This document shows positions 9,095-18,033 of a stretch of 36,412 bases of DNA, piece after piece (the stretch's first letter is position 1; each line of letters opens with the position of its first letter). The DNA comes from Sphingobacterium sp. (lineage in GTDB: Bacteria; Bacteroidota; Bacteroidia; Sphingobacteriales; Sphingobacteriaceae). The position numbers were made by a program, and so were the translations under genes. Location of the stretch: assembly GCA_031277685.1 (NCBI GenBank), contig JAITLV010000190.1:1-36412 (forward strand). The letters run 5' to 3'. The notes below the pieces were generated by a model. That model did no database searches. It was given only the letters and a program-made list of their open reading frames with translations, and was not told where the DNA came from.

Positions 9095-10111
9095 ATGTAT
9101 ACGATACAATCATTTTCAAGCCTGATGCAGGCAAGTAATGCGCCTTTGGTCAATACGGCAAGTTCACTTCTCAACGGACTGAAGATTCGTTTAGGCCAAC
9201 AATGGTATATCTGTGGTAAGCTTGCTCTTAACGAAGGAAGTAGCCCGAGGAGGCCACTGAATGCCTCCCCTGAGACATTAGAATGCCAGTTACTGTTTAA
9301 AGCCGCTTTATTGGTGTCGGGCCTGGATGCAGAGCTTCCGTTGGTAGTTACGATAGGCTTACCCAATAGTACCTATCGGCTCTATAAGGATAAAGCGGAA
9401 CAGGCACTTAGGGGCAGACATATGATCGAATCTGATCCCGCTGTATATGGTGAGGATGGAGTAGGAATTGTCCCCGTAAATGTTGCACAGGTAGAGGTAT
9501 TGCCCGAAATCGTGAGCTGTATGATTGCTTTGCGAAAAGGAGAAAATAAGGAACATGGCGCGTTTTTCGTTTTTAGTTTCGGTTTTGGAACCTTGGAAAC
9601 GGGCCTCAGTACAGACGAAGGCATCATTGAGAACGCAATGGGCAGTGCACCCGGTTTACACTATGCTGTTCATATATTGCGGGAGCAGCTGCAGGCCGCT
9701 CATGATCTCTCTTTTCAGAGCATGCAGCAACTTGATGAGGCCTTTCGTAATGGCTATATCTATAGCAACCGGAAAAAGATAGACCTGATTGAGCTCCGTA
9801 AGCGGGCTTTGCAAACCTATTATTCGGAAATTGTATCGCCGCTCTTAAGCGGAATTGTAAATGACCGAAACTTATCCAAAACAAACCGGATGTTTATATG
9901 TGGAGGTGGAGCTTATTATGGGGATCTCGTGGATTGCGTCCTTGAAGAGTTTGGCGATATTGCTGATATCCAGATTGTCAGTCAGCCAGATACGCTAGCG
10001 GTAAAAGGCTATCTCCTAAACTCACTGCGTTTCATTCATGACGAACCTAAGGCGCCCTTGGGTATAGATATTGGCAATATACAGACGCGGGTCGCAGTTG
10101 TCGAAAATTAA
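9095..10111 (+). CDS. actin-like ATPase-fold protein (ParM/Alp-like), apparently circularly permuted
   Basis: 338 residues. The region from SFSSL through LLFKAALLVSG and LPLVVTIGLP (residues 6-90) matches the part of ParM/Alp-type actins that follows the first nucleotide-binding hairpin. A phosphate-2-like motif is SFGFGT (161-166), with Ser where Asp is usual; PE at 137-138 may hold the catalytic Glu; the adenosine motif is FICGGGAYY (268-275). The phosphate-1 motif, normally at the N-terminus, is absent there and appears at the very end as LGIDIGNIQTRVAV (322-335). An in-frame TAG at 9077 excludes a missing N-terminal extension. There is no ParR or centromere-like repeat array nearby, so plasmid partition is unlikely. 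The context suggests a cytoskeletal or regulatory role in glycan secretion. Confidence 0.8.
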   Translation: MYTIQSFSSLMQASNAPLVNTASSLLNGLKIRLGQQWYICGKLALNEGSSPRRPLNASPETLECQLLFKAALLVSGLDAELPLVVTIGLPNSTYRLYKDKAEQALRGRHMIESDPAVYGEDGVGIVPVNVAQVEVLPEIVSCMIALRKGENKEHGAFFVFSFGFGTLETGLSTDEGIIENAMGSAPGLHYAVHILREQLQAAHDLSFQSMQQLDEAFRNGYIYSNRKKIDLIELRKRALQTYYSEIVSPLLSGIVNDRNLSKTNRMFICGGGAYYGDLVDCVLEEFGDIADIQIVSQPDTLAVKGYLLNSLRFIHDEPKAPLGIDIGNIQTRVAVVEN

Positions 10112-10115
10112 TGAT

Positions 10116-11198
10116 ATGACAGTAGATCAAACTTTTATATTCATTATTCAGTGTATTGTGGCCACTTCATTGCTAGCAACTTTTGTTGCCTATGGCATCA
10201 TAACTACACTGCGTATTCGAACAGATCGATCAAGGCGTCGACAGATCAAACTGGATCAGTTGATCGAAGAAAGAATACTTCCTCAGTTTATTGAAGAAGA
10301 AATGGGGAATGAAGATAGCCACGTTAACATAGACCAGTCTGTTTTGGACGAATTGGCACTCATGGATAAACGTAATCGACAGACATTGATCGATACACTA
10401 ATACGTCTTCGTTGGCATGTGGCTGGTACAAATGCACTCTTCCTTCATCGTATTTATGTGCTGCTCGGCCTAAATTTAGATTCTTTGCAAAAAATGAAAT
10501 CCCGTAACTGGTACCGCAATGTGCAGGGGCTACATGAACTCACCTTGATGGATTATGCTATTTCAGATATAGACATCCTGCGGTTTAATTTGAGTGAGGT
10601 CTCTGAATTGCGTTCTGCAGCTCGAAGCGCTTTCATGCGCTTTAGTAAAAATGAGCCTTTTCGTTTTTTTGATGAAGTGCGAGATCCATTGAGTATATGG
10701 GAATTAATAGGTTTTTTTCGGATTCTCGAGCAATCAAGAGATACCGTCAAATCAAATTTTGCCAACTGGATACGCTATTCACGCAATAAGACTGTTGTTA
10801 TATGCTGTATGAAGCTGGCTGCACACGAGCAGAGTATGGAAGCTATCGATAGCATTGAAGGATTACTTAATGTGAACGATCATGGCCTGCGTTCTCATGC
10901 TATTAACGCGCTGGGGCATCTAAAGGCAGTACATACCCAGGATGCGCTCATTAAAATGTACCCCAATCAACCGGTGGACTGCCAATGTGAAATACTCTTT
11001 TCCTTGGGGATGTTTCGGACAGCCAGGGCAGTTGAGTTCCTGAAAGATCAATTCCAGTCTGCTTTTGATTTTGAAATTGAAAATCATGTGGCTTCCATAT
11101 TAGCCAGACTGGTGCGCAATGATCAATTGAAATGGAGCCCTTCGGGTCTGGCTCCACGTAAGCAGCGCATTTTGAATTATTACCTGCATGAACAATAA
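10116..11198 (+). CDS. membrane-anchored HEAT-repeat-like protein
   Basis: About 360 residues from the ATG at 10116, 4 bases after the actin-like gene stop; the frame also reaches an upstream TTG at 10071 inside that gene. One hydrophobic helix near the N-terminus (FIFIIQCIVATSLLATFVAY) anchors it, and the rest is helical and probably cytoplasmic. Paired helices such as RSHAINALGHLKAVHTQDAL and CEILFSLGMFRTARAVEFLK have the spacing of HEAT-like repeats, which mediate protein contacts. It directly precedes the glycosyltransferase gene. A scaffold linking the cytoplasmic proteins to the synthase is a fair inference. No catalytic motif is seen. Confidence 0.75.
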   Translation: MTVDQTFIFIIQCIVATSLLATFVAYGIITTLRIRTDRSRRRQIKLDQLIEERILPQFIEEEMGNEDSHVNIDQSVLDELALMDKRNRQTLIDTLIRLRWHVAGTNALFLHRIYVLLGLNLDSLQKMKSRNWYRNVQGLHELTLMDYAISDIDILRFNLSEVSELRSAARSAFMRFSKNEPFRFFDEVRDPLSIWELIGFFRILEQSRDTVKSNFANWIRYSRNKTVVICCMKLAAHEQSMEAIDSIEGLLNVNDHGLRSHAINALGHLKAVHTQDALIKMYPNQPVDCQCEILFSLGMFRTARAVEFLKDQFQSAFDFEIENHVASILARLVRNDQLKWSPSGLAPRKQRILNYYLHEQ

Positions 11199-11210
11199 CC
11201 ATATTTAGCC

Positions 11211-12719
11211 ATGATCCAAGATATAATTGATGTTTTCCAACTTTTTATTTTTTCCTATAGTAGTCTGACCATGGTGATTTACGTCATCATGGCAGTACTC
11301 TCTTACAAAGGAATTATGCTGTATCTCCGAAAGAACAGAGAACATTATACACAGAACGTTATCTCAAGTCCGCTTTCACCAGGTATATCGGTCATTGCAC
11401 CGGCTTATAATGAAGGGTTGACGATCATCGATAATGTTTATGCGCTAATGCACCTTAATTATCCTTTGTATGAGGTTATTATCGTTAACGACGGTAGCAC
11501 GGATGACACACTTGAAAAACTGGTCGTTCATTTTGACCTAAAAGAGGTGGATTTGCCCTATAATGAAAAGATAAAAACAAAAACTGTTAAAAGATTTTTC
11601 CGATCCAGTGACAAAGCCTATGACAAGCTGCTTGTTATTGATAAGGAAAACGGAAAAGGAAAAGCAGATGCATCAAATGCGGGTATCAACGCTTCAAAAT
11701 TTGACTACTTTCTCTGCACCGATGTAGACTGTATTTTACATGAAGATACTTTATCTCGATTAATGCGGCCTATTCTCGATGAGAAAAACAAAAGTAGACT
11801 AAAAGATATACAGGTGATACCGGATACCGGGTACATCCATGTCGAAAATAACCAGCGCCGCGTGATTGCCGTGGGAGCCCCTTTACGGATGATTAATTCA
11901 TCGGAAGTAGATAACGGTGTAATTACGCGCTTTAAGCCTCCGCACAAGGTACTTCCCCGCTTTCAGGAGCTTGAATATATCCGGGCATATCTGCTTTCAA
12001 AGATGGCTTGGAGTGCAGTCAACTGTGTCCCCAATGTGTCGGGAGGACTTGGTCTATTTGATAAGCATATTGCCGTTAAAGTAGGGGGGTATGACCCACG
12101 CTCGTTTGCCGAGGATATTGATATGGTTACGCGTATGAGCGTATACATGATACAGAATAACCATAAATACGCGATACGCTATATTCCTGTATCCTTGTGC
12201 TGGACTGAGGGGCCGCAGACATTAACTGTCTTTAGTAGGCAGCGCGTTCGCTGGTCGAGAGGCCTGATTCAGATTATGCTACTACATCGCCATGTATTAT
12301 TCAATTTTAAGTTTAAACGTTTGGGGCTCGTTGTTTTTCCCTACAACTTCCTTTTTGAGTTTCTGGCACCTATTTTCGAGGTGCTCGGCTTGCTCTTTTA
12401 TATATACCTGATTATCATTGGTGCAATAAACTGGGAGAACACCTTTACATTGCTCGCTTTTCTGTACATGTTTTCCGTTATGATTAGTTCAATAGCCGTG
12501 TTATGGGATCAGCTAACAGAGCGCCACTATCGCAAAACAAGTGAAGTTATCGGGCTCTGTCTCACAGCATTTGCCGAACCTTTTATCTATCACCCGTTAA
12601 TTGTGTTTTTTAGTATCAAAGGTTATGTACAGTCCATCTTCAGGCAGAAGCTCGTATGGGGTAATATGCAACGTAAAGGCTTTGCCTCTCAAAAATCTAC
12701 CGTTAAAAATCAAGCATAA
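11211..12719 (+). CDS. processive family-2 glycosyltransferase (PgaC/BcsA-like polysaccharide synthase)
   Basis: 502 residues. One N-terminal membrane helix, a GT-A catalytic domain and about four C-terminal helices. The catalytic signature is complete: VIIVNDGST (D94), the metal-binding DVD at 171-173, ED in FAEDIDMV (301-302) and QRVRW (344-348). This set defines processive inner-membrane synthases of beta-linked polymers (cellulose, PNAG, hyaluronan), which polymerise and export the chain together. No PilZ domain is present, so c-di-GMP control would have to come from another protein. A long insert precedes DVD (residues 101-165). The sugar used is unknown. The start is 12 bases after the HEAT-like gene. 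Confidence 0.92.
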   Translation: MIQDIIDVFQLFIFSYSSLTMVIYVIMAVLSYKGIMLYLRKNREHYTQNVISSPLSPGISVIAPAYNEGLTIIDNVYALMHLNYPLYEVIIVNDGSTDDTLEKLVVHFDLKEVDLPYNEKIKTKTVKRFFRSSDKAYDKLLVIDKENGKGKADASNAGINASKFDYFLCTDVDCILHEDTLSRLMRPILDEKNKSRLKDIQVIPDTGYIHVENNQRRVIAVGAPLRMINSSEVDNGVITRFKPPHKVLPRFQELEYIRAYLLSKMAWSAVNCVPNVSGGLGLFDKHIAVKVGGYDPRSFAEDIDMVTRMSVYMIQNNHKYAIRYIPVSLCWTEGPQTLTVFSRQRVRWSRGLIQIMLLHRHVLFNFKFKRLGLVVFPYNFLFEFLAPIFEVLGLLFYIYLIIIGAINWENTFTLLAFLYMFSVMISSIAVLWDQLTERHYRKTSEVIGLCLTAFAEPFIYHPLIVFFSIKGYVQSIFRQKLVWGNMQRKGFASQKSTVKNQA

Positions 12720-12726
12720 CGCAATC

Positions 12727-15603
12727 ATGAAGTTCCTCTATTTTAGTATACTTTTCTTCCTTTATACAATCAGCTCAGGCACATTGCACGCACAAACCTG
12801 GAGTTCGGTACGTGCAGAAAAATTGTATCAGCAAGCTGTTCTTGAAATAAAATCTTCACAACAAGCGAAAGCCTTGAAGTCTTTGGAAGAAGCTGTTAAG
12901 CTCAATCCCGCACATATCGATGCACAGGTGCAATTGGCAAAGATTTATATGGCATTGAGGCGCTACGATCAGTCTATCGCAACCTCGCAATTGGTGCTTC
13001 GCTCTGCTCCGGAGTATGAAGATGTATACTACTACATCGTTGGATCTTACCTTTCCAAAAATAGACCAGCAGAGGCGCTGCGATATACGGAAATGGCACT
13101 CAGCCGATTTAAAACCAATAAAGACTTCGGAATAAAGAAGTTAAATGTCCTTGATATGTTAAAACGGTACCAAGATGGTGATGCTTGGGGGCAGATGTTA
13201 CTTAGCCGTTTTCCAACGGATGGAAGCGTGCGCATGGCTATTGCAGGCCATTATGAGGCTAAAGCGGATTGGTATAAACAGAATAAAATGGAGAACCTAG
13301 CAACCTCCTACTACGAAAAAGCGCTGGAGCTTGCCCCAAAAAATAAAGATCTGGTTGAAAAGATGAATACAATCGTTTCTCAAGGGGGAGATTATGATGC
13401 CCGTATTGCCAAAACAAATGCAATTTTAAATAGCGATAGTAAATCCTACACCGCATTATATCAAAAAATGAGCCTATTGCAGGAGGCCAATCGCTATGCT
13501 GAAGCATTGGAGGTTTTGCGGTTGATCTTGCGCTATTATCCTAAGGATAAAAAGGCACTTGAATTAAATAGCTCATTGCGGAAAGAGGCTGCCGGTTACT
13601 ACCAAAATACAGATACCTATTCATTATACCAGTCAATTTTGGATCAAAATCCCGGCGATCGTGAAGCACTCGATAAAGTGATCGGAATAGCTGCATCAAG
13701 AGGGGAAACAGTTCAGGCCCTTTATTGGGTTGATCGTGCATTGCAACGGAATGGTGCCGATCGAATTTTGCTGCGTAAAAAAATGGATTTTGAATTTCAG
13801 CTACGCAGATATCAGACTGCTGCCGATATCGCCATTAAACTTTATAGTACTAATAACGATAGAGCGTTCAGGTCGGAAGCACTACAGCTTGTAAATGCTT
13901 GCGGTAATTACTACTTACAGCAACAACTTCCGGATAGTGCCTTACTATATTATGATCAGGTGCTGAGATTGGAGTCTAAAAATCTTCCCGCATGGCAAGG
14001 ACGCATTTCAAGTTTCCTGCTGCAGAATAACCTTACTGTAGCACTGCGTGAGCTCGATCATGCGATAGCATATTTTCCTGAGGATATAGATTTACAACTT
14101 AAAAAAGCGGGTTTTCTCGCTCGGGCTGGTAAAATACAGCAGGCCGTAATTCTCAGTGGGCAGCTTTACAGCCGTTATCCGGATAACCCTAAAGTCAGAT
14201 CCTTGTATGTAGAGCAAAAGCTTGCGGCTGCAAATGCCTGTATTCTTGTAGAAGAATATGGAGAAGCAGAAGTCCATCTCAAAGCACTGCTTCGGGAAGA
14301 ACCGGATCATAAAGATGCGTTAAACTACTTGTCAAACATTCTGGATCTACAAAGACGTTATAGTGAAGCGTTGCAGATTACCCAGCAGGCGCTAGTTAGC
14401 TATCCGGGAGATCGTGAATTTATACAGAAGAAAGCGTCCATTCTTCACAACAGTTCACAATATATTGCAGCGGCCCAAGTCGCAACGAGTTTGCGAGATG
14501 AATATCCTTATAATCCGAAGTATAGAACGATGGTTCAGGATGCTTGGCGGGCCGCTGGTTTGGGCTATCAAAAAAGACAGTTGCTGGATAGCGCCCTTTA
14601 TTGTTTTGACCGTGTACTTGAAGGAAATACTGCTGATTCGTTGGCGCACTTAAACAAGGTCAATCTCCTCATGATGAAGCATGACTTTAATCGGGCTTTA
14701 AAAAGTGTCGATATAGCCCTGCAGCAATATGAATATGCTGAACCGCTGTTATTAAGAAAAGTAATCGTGCTCGATAGTCTGGAGCAATATACGGAAGCCG
14801 CCAATTATGCGGATACGCTTTCCAAACGCTTCGATCAGCGTAAACATCGAGAATATGCATCGTTTTTACGCAGCAAGACCATGCAACATGCTTTTGGACT
14901 ATCCTTGCTCAATAGCACATTTTCTGGGGTGGACGATGCCGAGGCCCCGCCTGCTTATCGGATAGCGACGCTGTATTACACACGTCGGTTATCGCCAAAG
15001 GTAAGTTACGGTGCCCAATTGTTATTTACTGGAAGGCAGTCGGGAACGGGTATTATGGGCGAGGCTGATTTGACCTATAAGCCAACTAAATTACTTTACT
15101 GGAATGCTGCTATTGGGGTGTCAAACAATGTGTTGCTTCCTAAATATCGGTTGTCTTATTCATTATATCGACAATTAGGAAAAGGGTTTGAAGGTGAAAT
15201 TGGCGGACGTTTTCTGGAAGTGGTGGGCGTTAAAGCGCTATCCTTAGTCGCAGGAGCAAGTAAAAGCTTCGATCCCTTTGTCCTGAATGCCCGACTGTTC
15301 GCAATCCGTGAGCAGCAGGATCTCTATTTCGCATTTCAGGCGGGAGCAAAATATGAACTTACTGAGGCAGATTTGCTACAAGCGAGTTTCGGCCTGGGAA
15401 CGTCACCTGATGACAGAAGTCGGTTGATACTTTTACCTGAATTAGGCGGTGTTATGAGCCGGAGTGTTGGAGCAGGTTATAGACGGACAATAAATTACCG
15501 GACATCGATCGGACTGAACGGGAATTACACGAGCCAAAAAATTGGTACGGCGACTTTCCGTAATCAATATGATTTATTGCTCGCCCTACAAGTAAAATTT
15601 TAA
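12727..15603 (+). CDS. TPR-repeat outer-membrane protein with C-terminal YaiO-type beta-barrel
   Basis: 958 residues from the ATG at 12727, 7 bases after the synthase gene; the longer frame back to 12601 overlaps that gene and lacks the signal peptide. The signal peptide ends at TLHAQ. About 700 residues of tandem tetratricopeptide repeats follow (for example EAVKLNPAHIDAQVQLAKIY), then from about residue 720 a C-terminal barrel of alternating strands ending with LLLALQVKF, a typical terminal Phe. The domain order parallels the periplasmic TPR plus outer-membrane pore design of PgaA and BcsC, and the barrel resembles the YaiO family. It probably carries the polymer made by the GT2 synthase across the periplasm and outer membrane. 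Confidence 0.87.
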   Translation: MKFLYFSILFFLYTISSGTLHAQTWSSVRAEKLYQQAVLEIKSSQQAKALKSLEEAVKLNPAHIDAQVQLAKIYMALRRYDQSIATSQLVLRSAPEYEDVYYYIVGSYLSKNRPAEALRYTEMALSRFKTNKDFGIKKLNVLDMLKRYQDGDAWGQMLLSRFPTDGSVRMAIAGHYEAKADWYKQNKMENLATSYYEKALELAPKNKDLVEKMNTIVSQGGDYDARIAKTNAILNSDSKSYTALYQKMSLLQEANRYAEALEVLRLILRYYPKDKKALELNSSLRKEAAGYYQNTDTYSLYQSILDQNPGDREALDKVIGIAASRGETVQALYWVDRALQRNGADRILLRKKMDFEFQLRRYQTAADIAIKLYSTNNDRAFRSEALQLVNACGNYYLQQQLPDSALLYYDQVLRLESKNLPAWQGRISSFLLQNNLTVALRELDHAIAYFPEDIDLQLKKAGFLARAGKIQQAVILSGQLYSRYPDNPKVRSLYVEQKLAAANACILVEEYGEAEVHLKALLREEPDHKDALNYLSNILDLQRRYSEALQITQQALVSYPGDREFIQKKASILHNSSQYIAAAQVATSLRDEYPYNPKYRTMVQDAWRAAGLGYQKRQLLDSALYCFDRVLEGNTADSLAHLNKVNLLMMKHDFNRALKSVDIALQQYEYAEPLLLRKVIVLDSLEQYTEAANYADTLSKRFDQRKHREYASFLRSKTMQHAFGLSLLNSTFSGVDDAEAPPAYRIATLYYTRRLSPKVSYGAQLLFTGRQSGTGIMGEADLTYKPTKLLYWNAAIGVSNNVLLPKYRLSYSLYRQLGKGFEGEIGGRFLEVVGVKALSLVAGASKSFDPFVLNARLFAIREQQDLYFAFQAGAKYELTEADLLQASFGLGTSPDDRSRLILLPELGGVMSRSVGAGYRRTINYRTSIGLNGNYTSQKIGTATFRNQYDLLLALQVKF

Positions 15604-15623
15604 ACATACAAGATGATTGAACA

Positions 15624-18026
15624 ATGAATCAGACAATCTTGATTTTAGGCGCCGATGGGTATTTAGGCTGGCCTTTGGCGATGAAATTGGCGTTGACACA
15701 CCCCGATCATAAAATTATTTTAGCGGATAACGGATGGCGTAGGAATACGGTCACTAAACTGGGTTTTTCCCCGCTGCTAACTCCACCTGAATTGCCTGAT
15801 CGCATGAAGGAATTTCAACAGAAATATGGTTGTACAAATCTTTTTTATCAACCACTGGATGTTTGCAGTGATGGCTTGGCGGAGCTTGTTCGTTGTGAAC
15901 GACCTTGTACCATATATCACCTAGCCCAGCAATGTTCAGCAAGCTATTCGATGTTGGGGGTAGAGGAGGCATTACATACTGTGCGTAATAATGAGGAGGG
16001 AAATATGCGTTTGCTTTGGGCGGTGCGTAATTATGCTCCACATGCCCATATTATTAAGCTGGGGTCCTTTGGCGAATATGCGAAAGGAGGTTTAGCTGTT
16101 GCCGAAGGATATTTTAAACCAAGTTACAAAGGGCAGACAGCGTCGACAATGCTGCCTTACCCCCGGGCGGCAAATGATATTTATCATGTGTCTAAGATTA
16201 ATGATTCCAATTATGTTGCCATGGCGGCACGTACATGGGGGCTTCGAATTACAGAAGTCATGCAGGCGACTGTTTTTGGACTGCTTACGGATGAAATGGA
16301 TCATTGTTGGAAGCTCTTTACCCGGTTTGATTATGATCCGATTTTTGGAACGGTAGCCAATCGTTTTGTCGCCCAATCTGTGTATGGACATCCTTTGACA
16401 ATATATGGTCGCGGTCATCAGCGCACAGGCTTGATGTCTTTGCCCGATGCGGTTGGCTCGTTGGCAAGATTCACTGACGATATACCAAAAGAGGGAGAAC
16501 ATAGAGTGGTTAATCACGTCACAGAAACACATTATTCCATAAATGAATTAGCTGACGATATTGTTGCCATAGCAAAAGAATTAGGGTTGAACCCTGAGAT
16601 ACTATATACCGAAGATATAAGAGGCGAGAATTTCACTGAAAAACCACTATTTGATGTTGAAACACAGTTGAAGGGAAGTGAATTATTCCATACTGATTTT
16701 AGATCAGTCATCAAGGACACGATTAACTTGCTATTGGAAAGACGTAATTCGCTGATCGTTCATCATTGTTTACCACATCTGTCCTGGAATTTTATTCAAA
16801 AGGAACGTCCCCCAAAATCTCGAAGCGTGTATGGGAAAATAGAAGATGAAGAATATTGGGATAATATTCGGGTAGAAAAGTTTTATACAGCCTGCATTAA
16901 TCTGAATCCGGGCTGTTTGGGAACCGTTCCGCAAACTAATGCGGAACGGCTCCTGTCTGCAAAAAATGGGAACCCCTTAGCACTTTATGCTTTAGGACGT
17001 GAAGCATTTTCTTCCATAAAAGACGTTTGTGGAGTATTGTGGCCTGCAGAAAATTATCGCTTTAGTATTACGCATAGCACCTCCCAGACAATGAATCTTA
17101 TGGCACTCTGTTTACTGCGCAAATTACAAGCGGAAAAAAAGGGGCCATTTCTCGTTGTCACAAGTCAACATGAACATCCTGGTGGAATAGGTCCGTTTGA
17201 GCAGTTGCCTGATTATGAGGTGATTTATCTTTCTGATACGATCCTTCAGTGTGCAGCGAGTTTGCGCACACAGATGCAGCAGCTCCAACCGGACGTTGTA
17301 CTGTTGTCGCATGTGTATTACCATACCGGGAGGATGGCGCAAGACCAGAATAGTTTGTCAATTATAAAAAGAGCTGCTCCCAAAGCAATTTTGATATTGG
17401 ATGTGGCGCAATCTATTGGCCTAAGGGAAATGCCATTTGGTGATGTCGATATATTGATCGGTAGCGCTCATAAATGGCTTCATGGGCCATTAGGAGTAGG
17501 TTTGGCCTGGTTTAAGGCTAGTTTTTCGGATTGGCTTGGGGCCATTTATTGGAATAAGCAGCAACTTTTTCCTGATACGGATACGCACGGATTCAGTATA
17601 CCCGGAGGGCAGGATTTTCTTGTTTATGAAAAATTGAGACACAGCCTAGAACATTACCGCAATATAGGTGCAGAATCTATATTTGAACGCAGTTGTTATC
17701 TGGCTGCTTTTTTTAGAAAAGAGTTGACAGCGGTACTTGAGCAAATTGATTTGCCCTATCATTTTGCCGATGATGGCTTGTCTCCGGTAGTAAGTTTAGC
17801 CTTTACTAACTATGATCCATACCCTTTATATGACTTTTTGAATCATGAAAAAATCCATATTAAATGTATAAAAGGCTGTAATTCCGAAGAAGGGATTATC
17901 CATATTCTTCGTTTTGGGATTCCATATTATGAAACAAAAAACCGGTTATGTGCAGTAATCGATGCGATCCGCTTATTCGTATATAGTGATGCAGCAGTTC
18001 CTGCCGGATTATCTCTTCAACTCTAA
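15624..18026 (+). CDS. fusion: SQD1-like NAD-dependent sugar-nucleotide enzyme + class V aminotransferase/cysteine desulfurase-like domain
   Basis: 800 residues. Residues 1-370 are an extended short-chain dehydrogenase with the Rossmann loop GADGYLGW (9-16), S148 in LGSFGEY and the YxxxK pair Y187/K191 in IYHVSKINDS. The stretch WGLRITEVMQATVFGLLTDE closely resembles UDP-sulfoquinovose synthase (SQD1). Residues 400-785 are a PLP-fold class V domain: EH at 517-518, D593 in ILDVAQS, PLP lysine K617 in SAHKWLHGP and R763 in HILRFGIPYY. C752 in IKGCNSEEG lies near where SufS-type enzymes hold the catalytic Cys. The fusion is unusual. It follows the TPR gene by 20 bases. Product unknown; a modified precursor sugar for the polymer is likely. 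Confidence 0.82.
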   Translation: MNQTILILGADGYLGWPLAMKLALTHPDHKIILADNGWRRNTVTKLGFSPLLTPPELPDRMKEFQQKYGCTNLFYQPLDVCSDGLAELVRCERPCTIYHLAQQCSASYSMLGVEEALHTVRNNEEGNMRLLWAVRNYAPHAHIIKLGSFGEYAKGGLAVAEGYFKPSYKGQTASTMLPYPRAANDIYHVSKINDSNYVAMAARTWGLRITEVMQATVFGLLTDEMDHCWKLFTRFDYDPIFGTVANRFVAQSVYGHPLTIYGRGHQRTGLMSLPDAVGSLARFTDDIPKEGEHRVVNHVTETHYSINELADDIVAIAKELGLNPEILYTEDIRGENFTEKPLFDVETQLKGSELFHTDFRSVIKDTINLLLERRNSLIVHHCLPHLSWNFIQKERPPKSRSVYGKIEDEEYWDNIRVEKFYTACINLNPGCLGTVPQTNAERLLSAKNGNPLALYALGREAFSSIKDVCGVLWPAENYRFSITHSTSQTMNLMALCLLRKLQAEKKGPFLVVTSQHEHPGGIGPFEQLPDYEVIYLSDTILQCAASLRTQMQQLQPDVVLLSHVYYHTGRMAQDQNSLSIIKRAAPKAILILDVAQSIGLREMPFGDVDILIGSAHKWLHGPLGVGLAWFKASFSDWLGAIYWNKQQLFPDTDTHGFSIPGGQDFLVYEKLRHSLEHYRNIGAESIFERSCYLAAFFRKELTAVLEQIDLPYHFADDGLSPVVSLAFTNYDPYPLYDFLNHEKIHIKCIKGCNSEEGIIHILRFGIPYYETKNRLCAVIDAIRLFVYSDAAVPAGLSLQL

Positions 18027-18033
18027 ATATGCT

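Noticed and set aside
9095..10111. Plasmid segregation (ParM) system
   Set aside because: The fold matches, but there is no ParR-like gene and no repeat-rich centromere nearby, and the gene sits inside a polysaccharide operon; a partition role is not supported.
16092..16532. 146-residue minus-strand frame
   Set aside because: It lies wholly within the SQD1-like coding region and has no domain; it is an antisense shadow.
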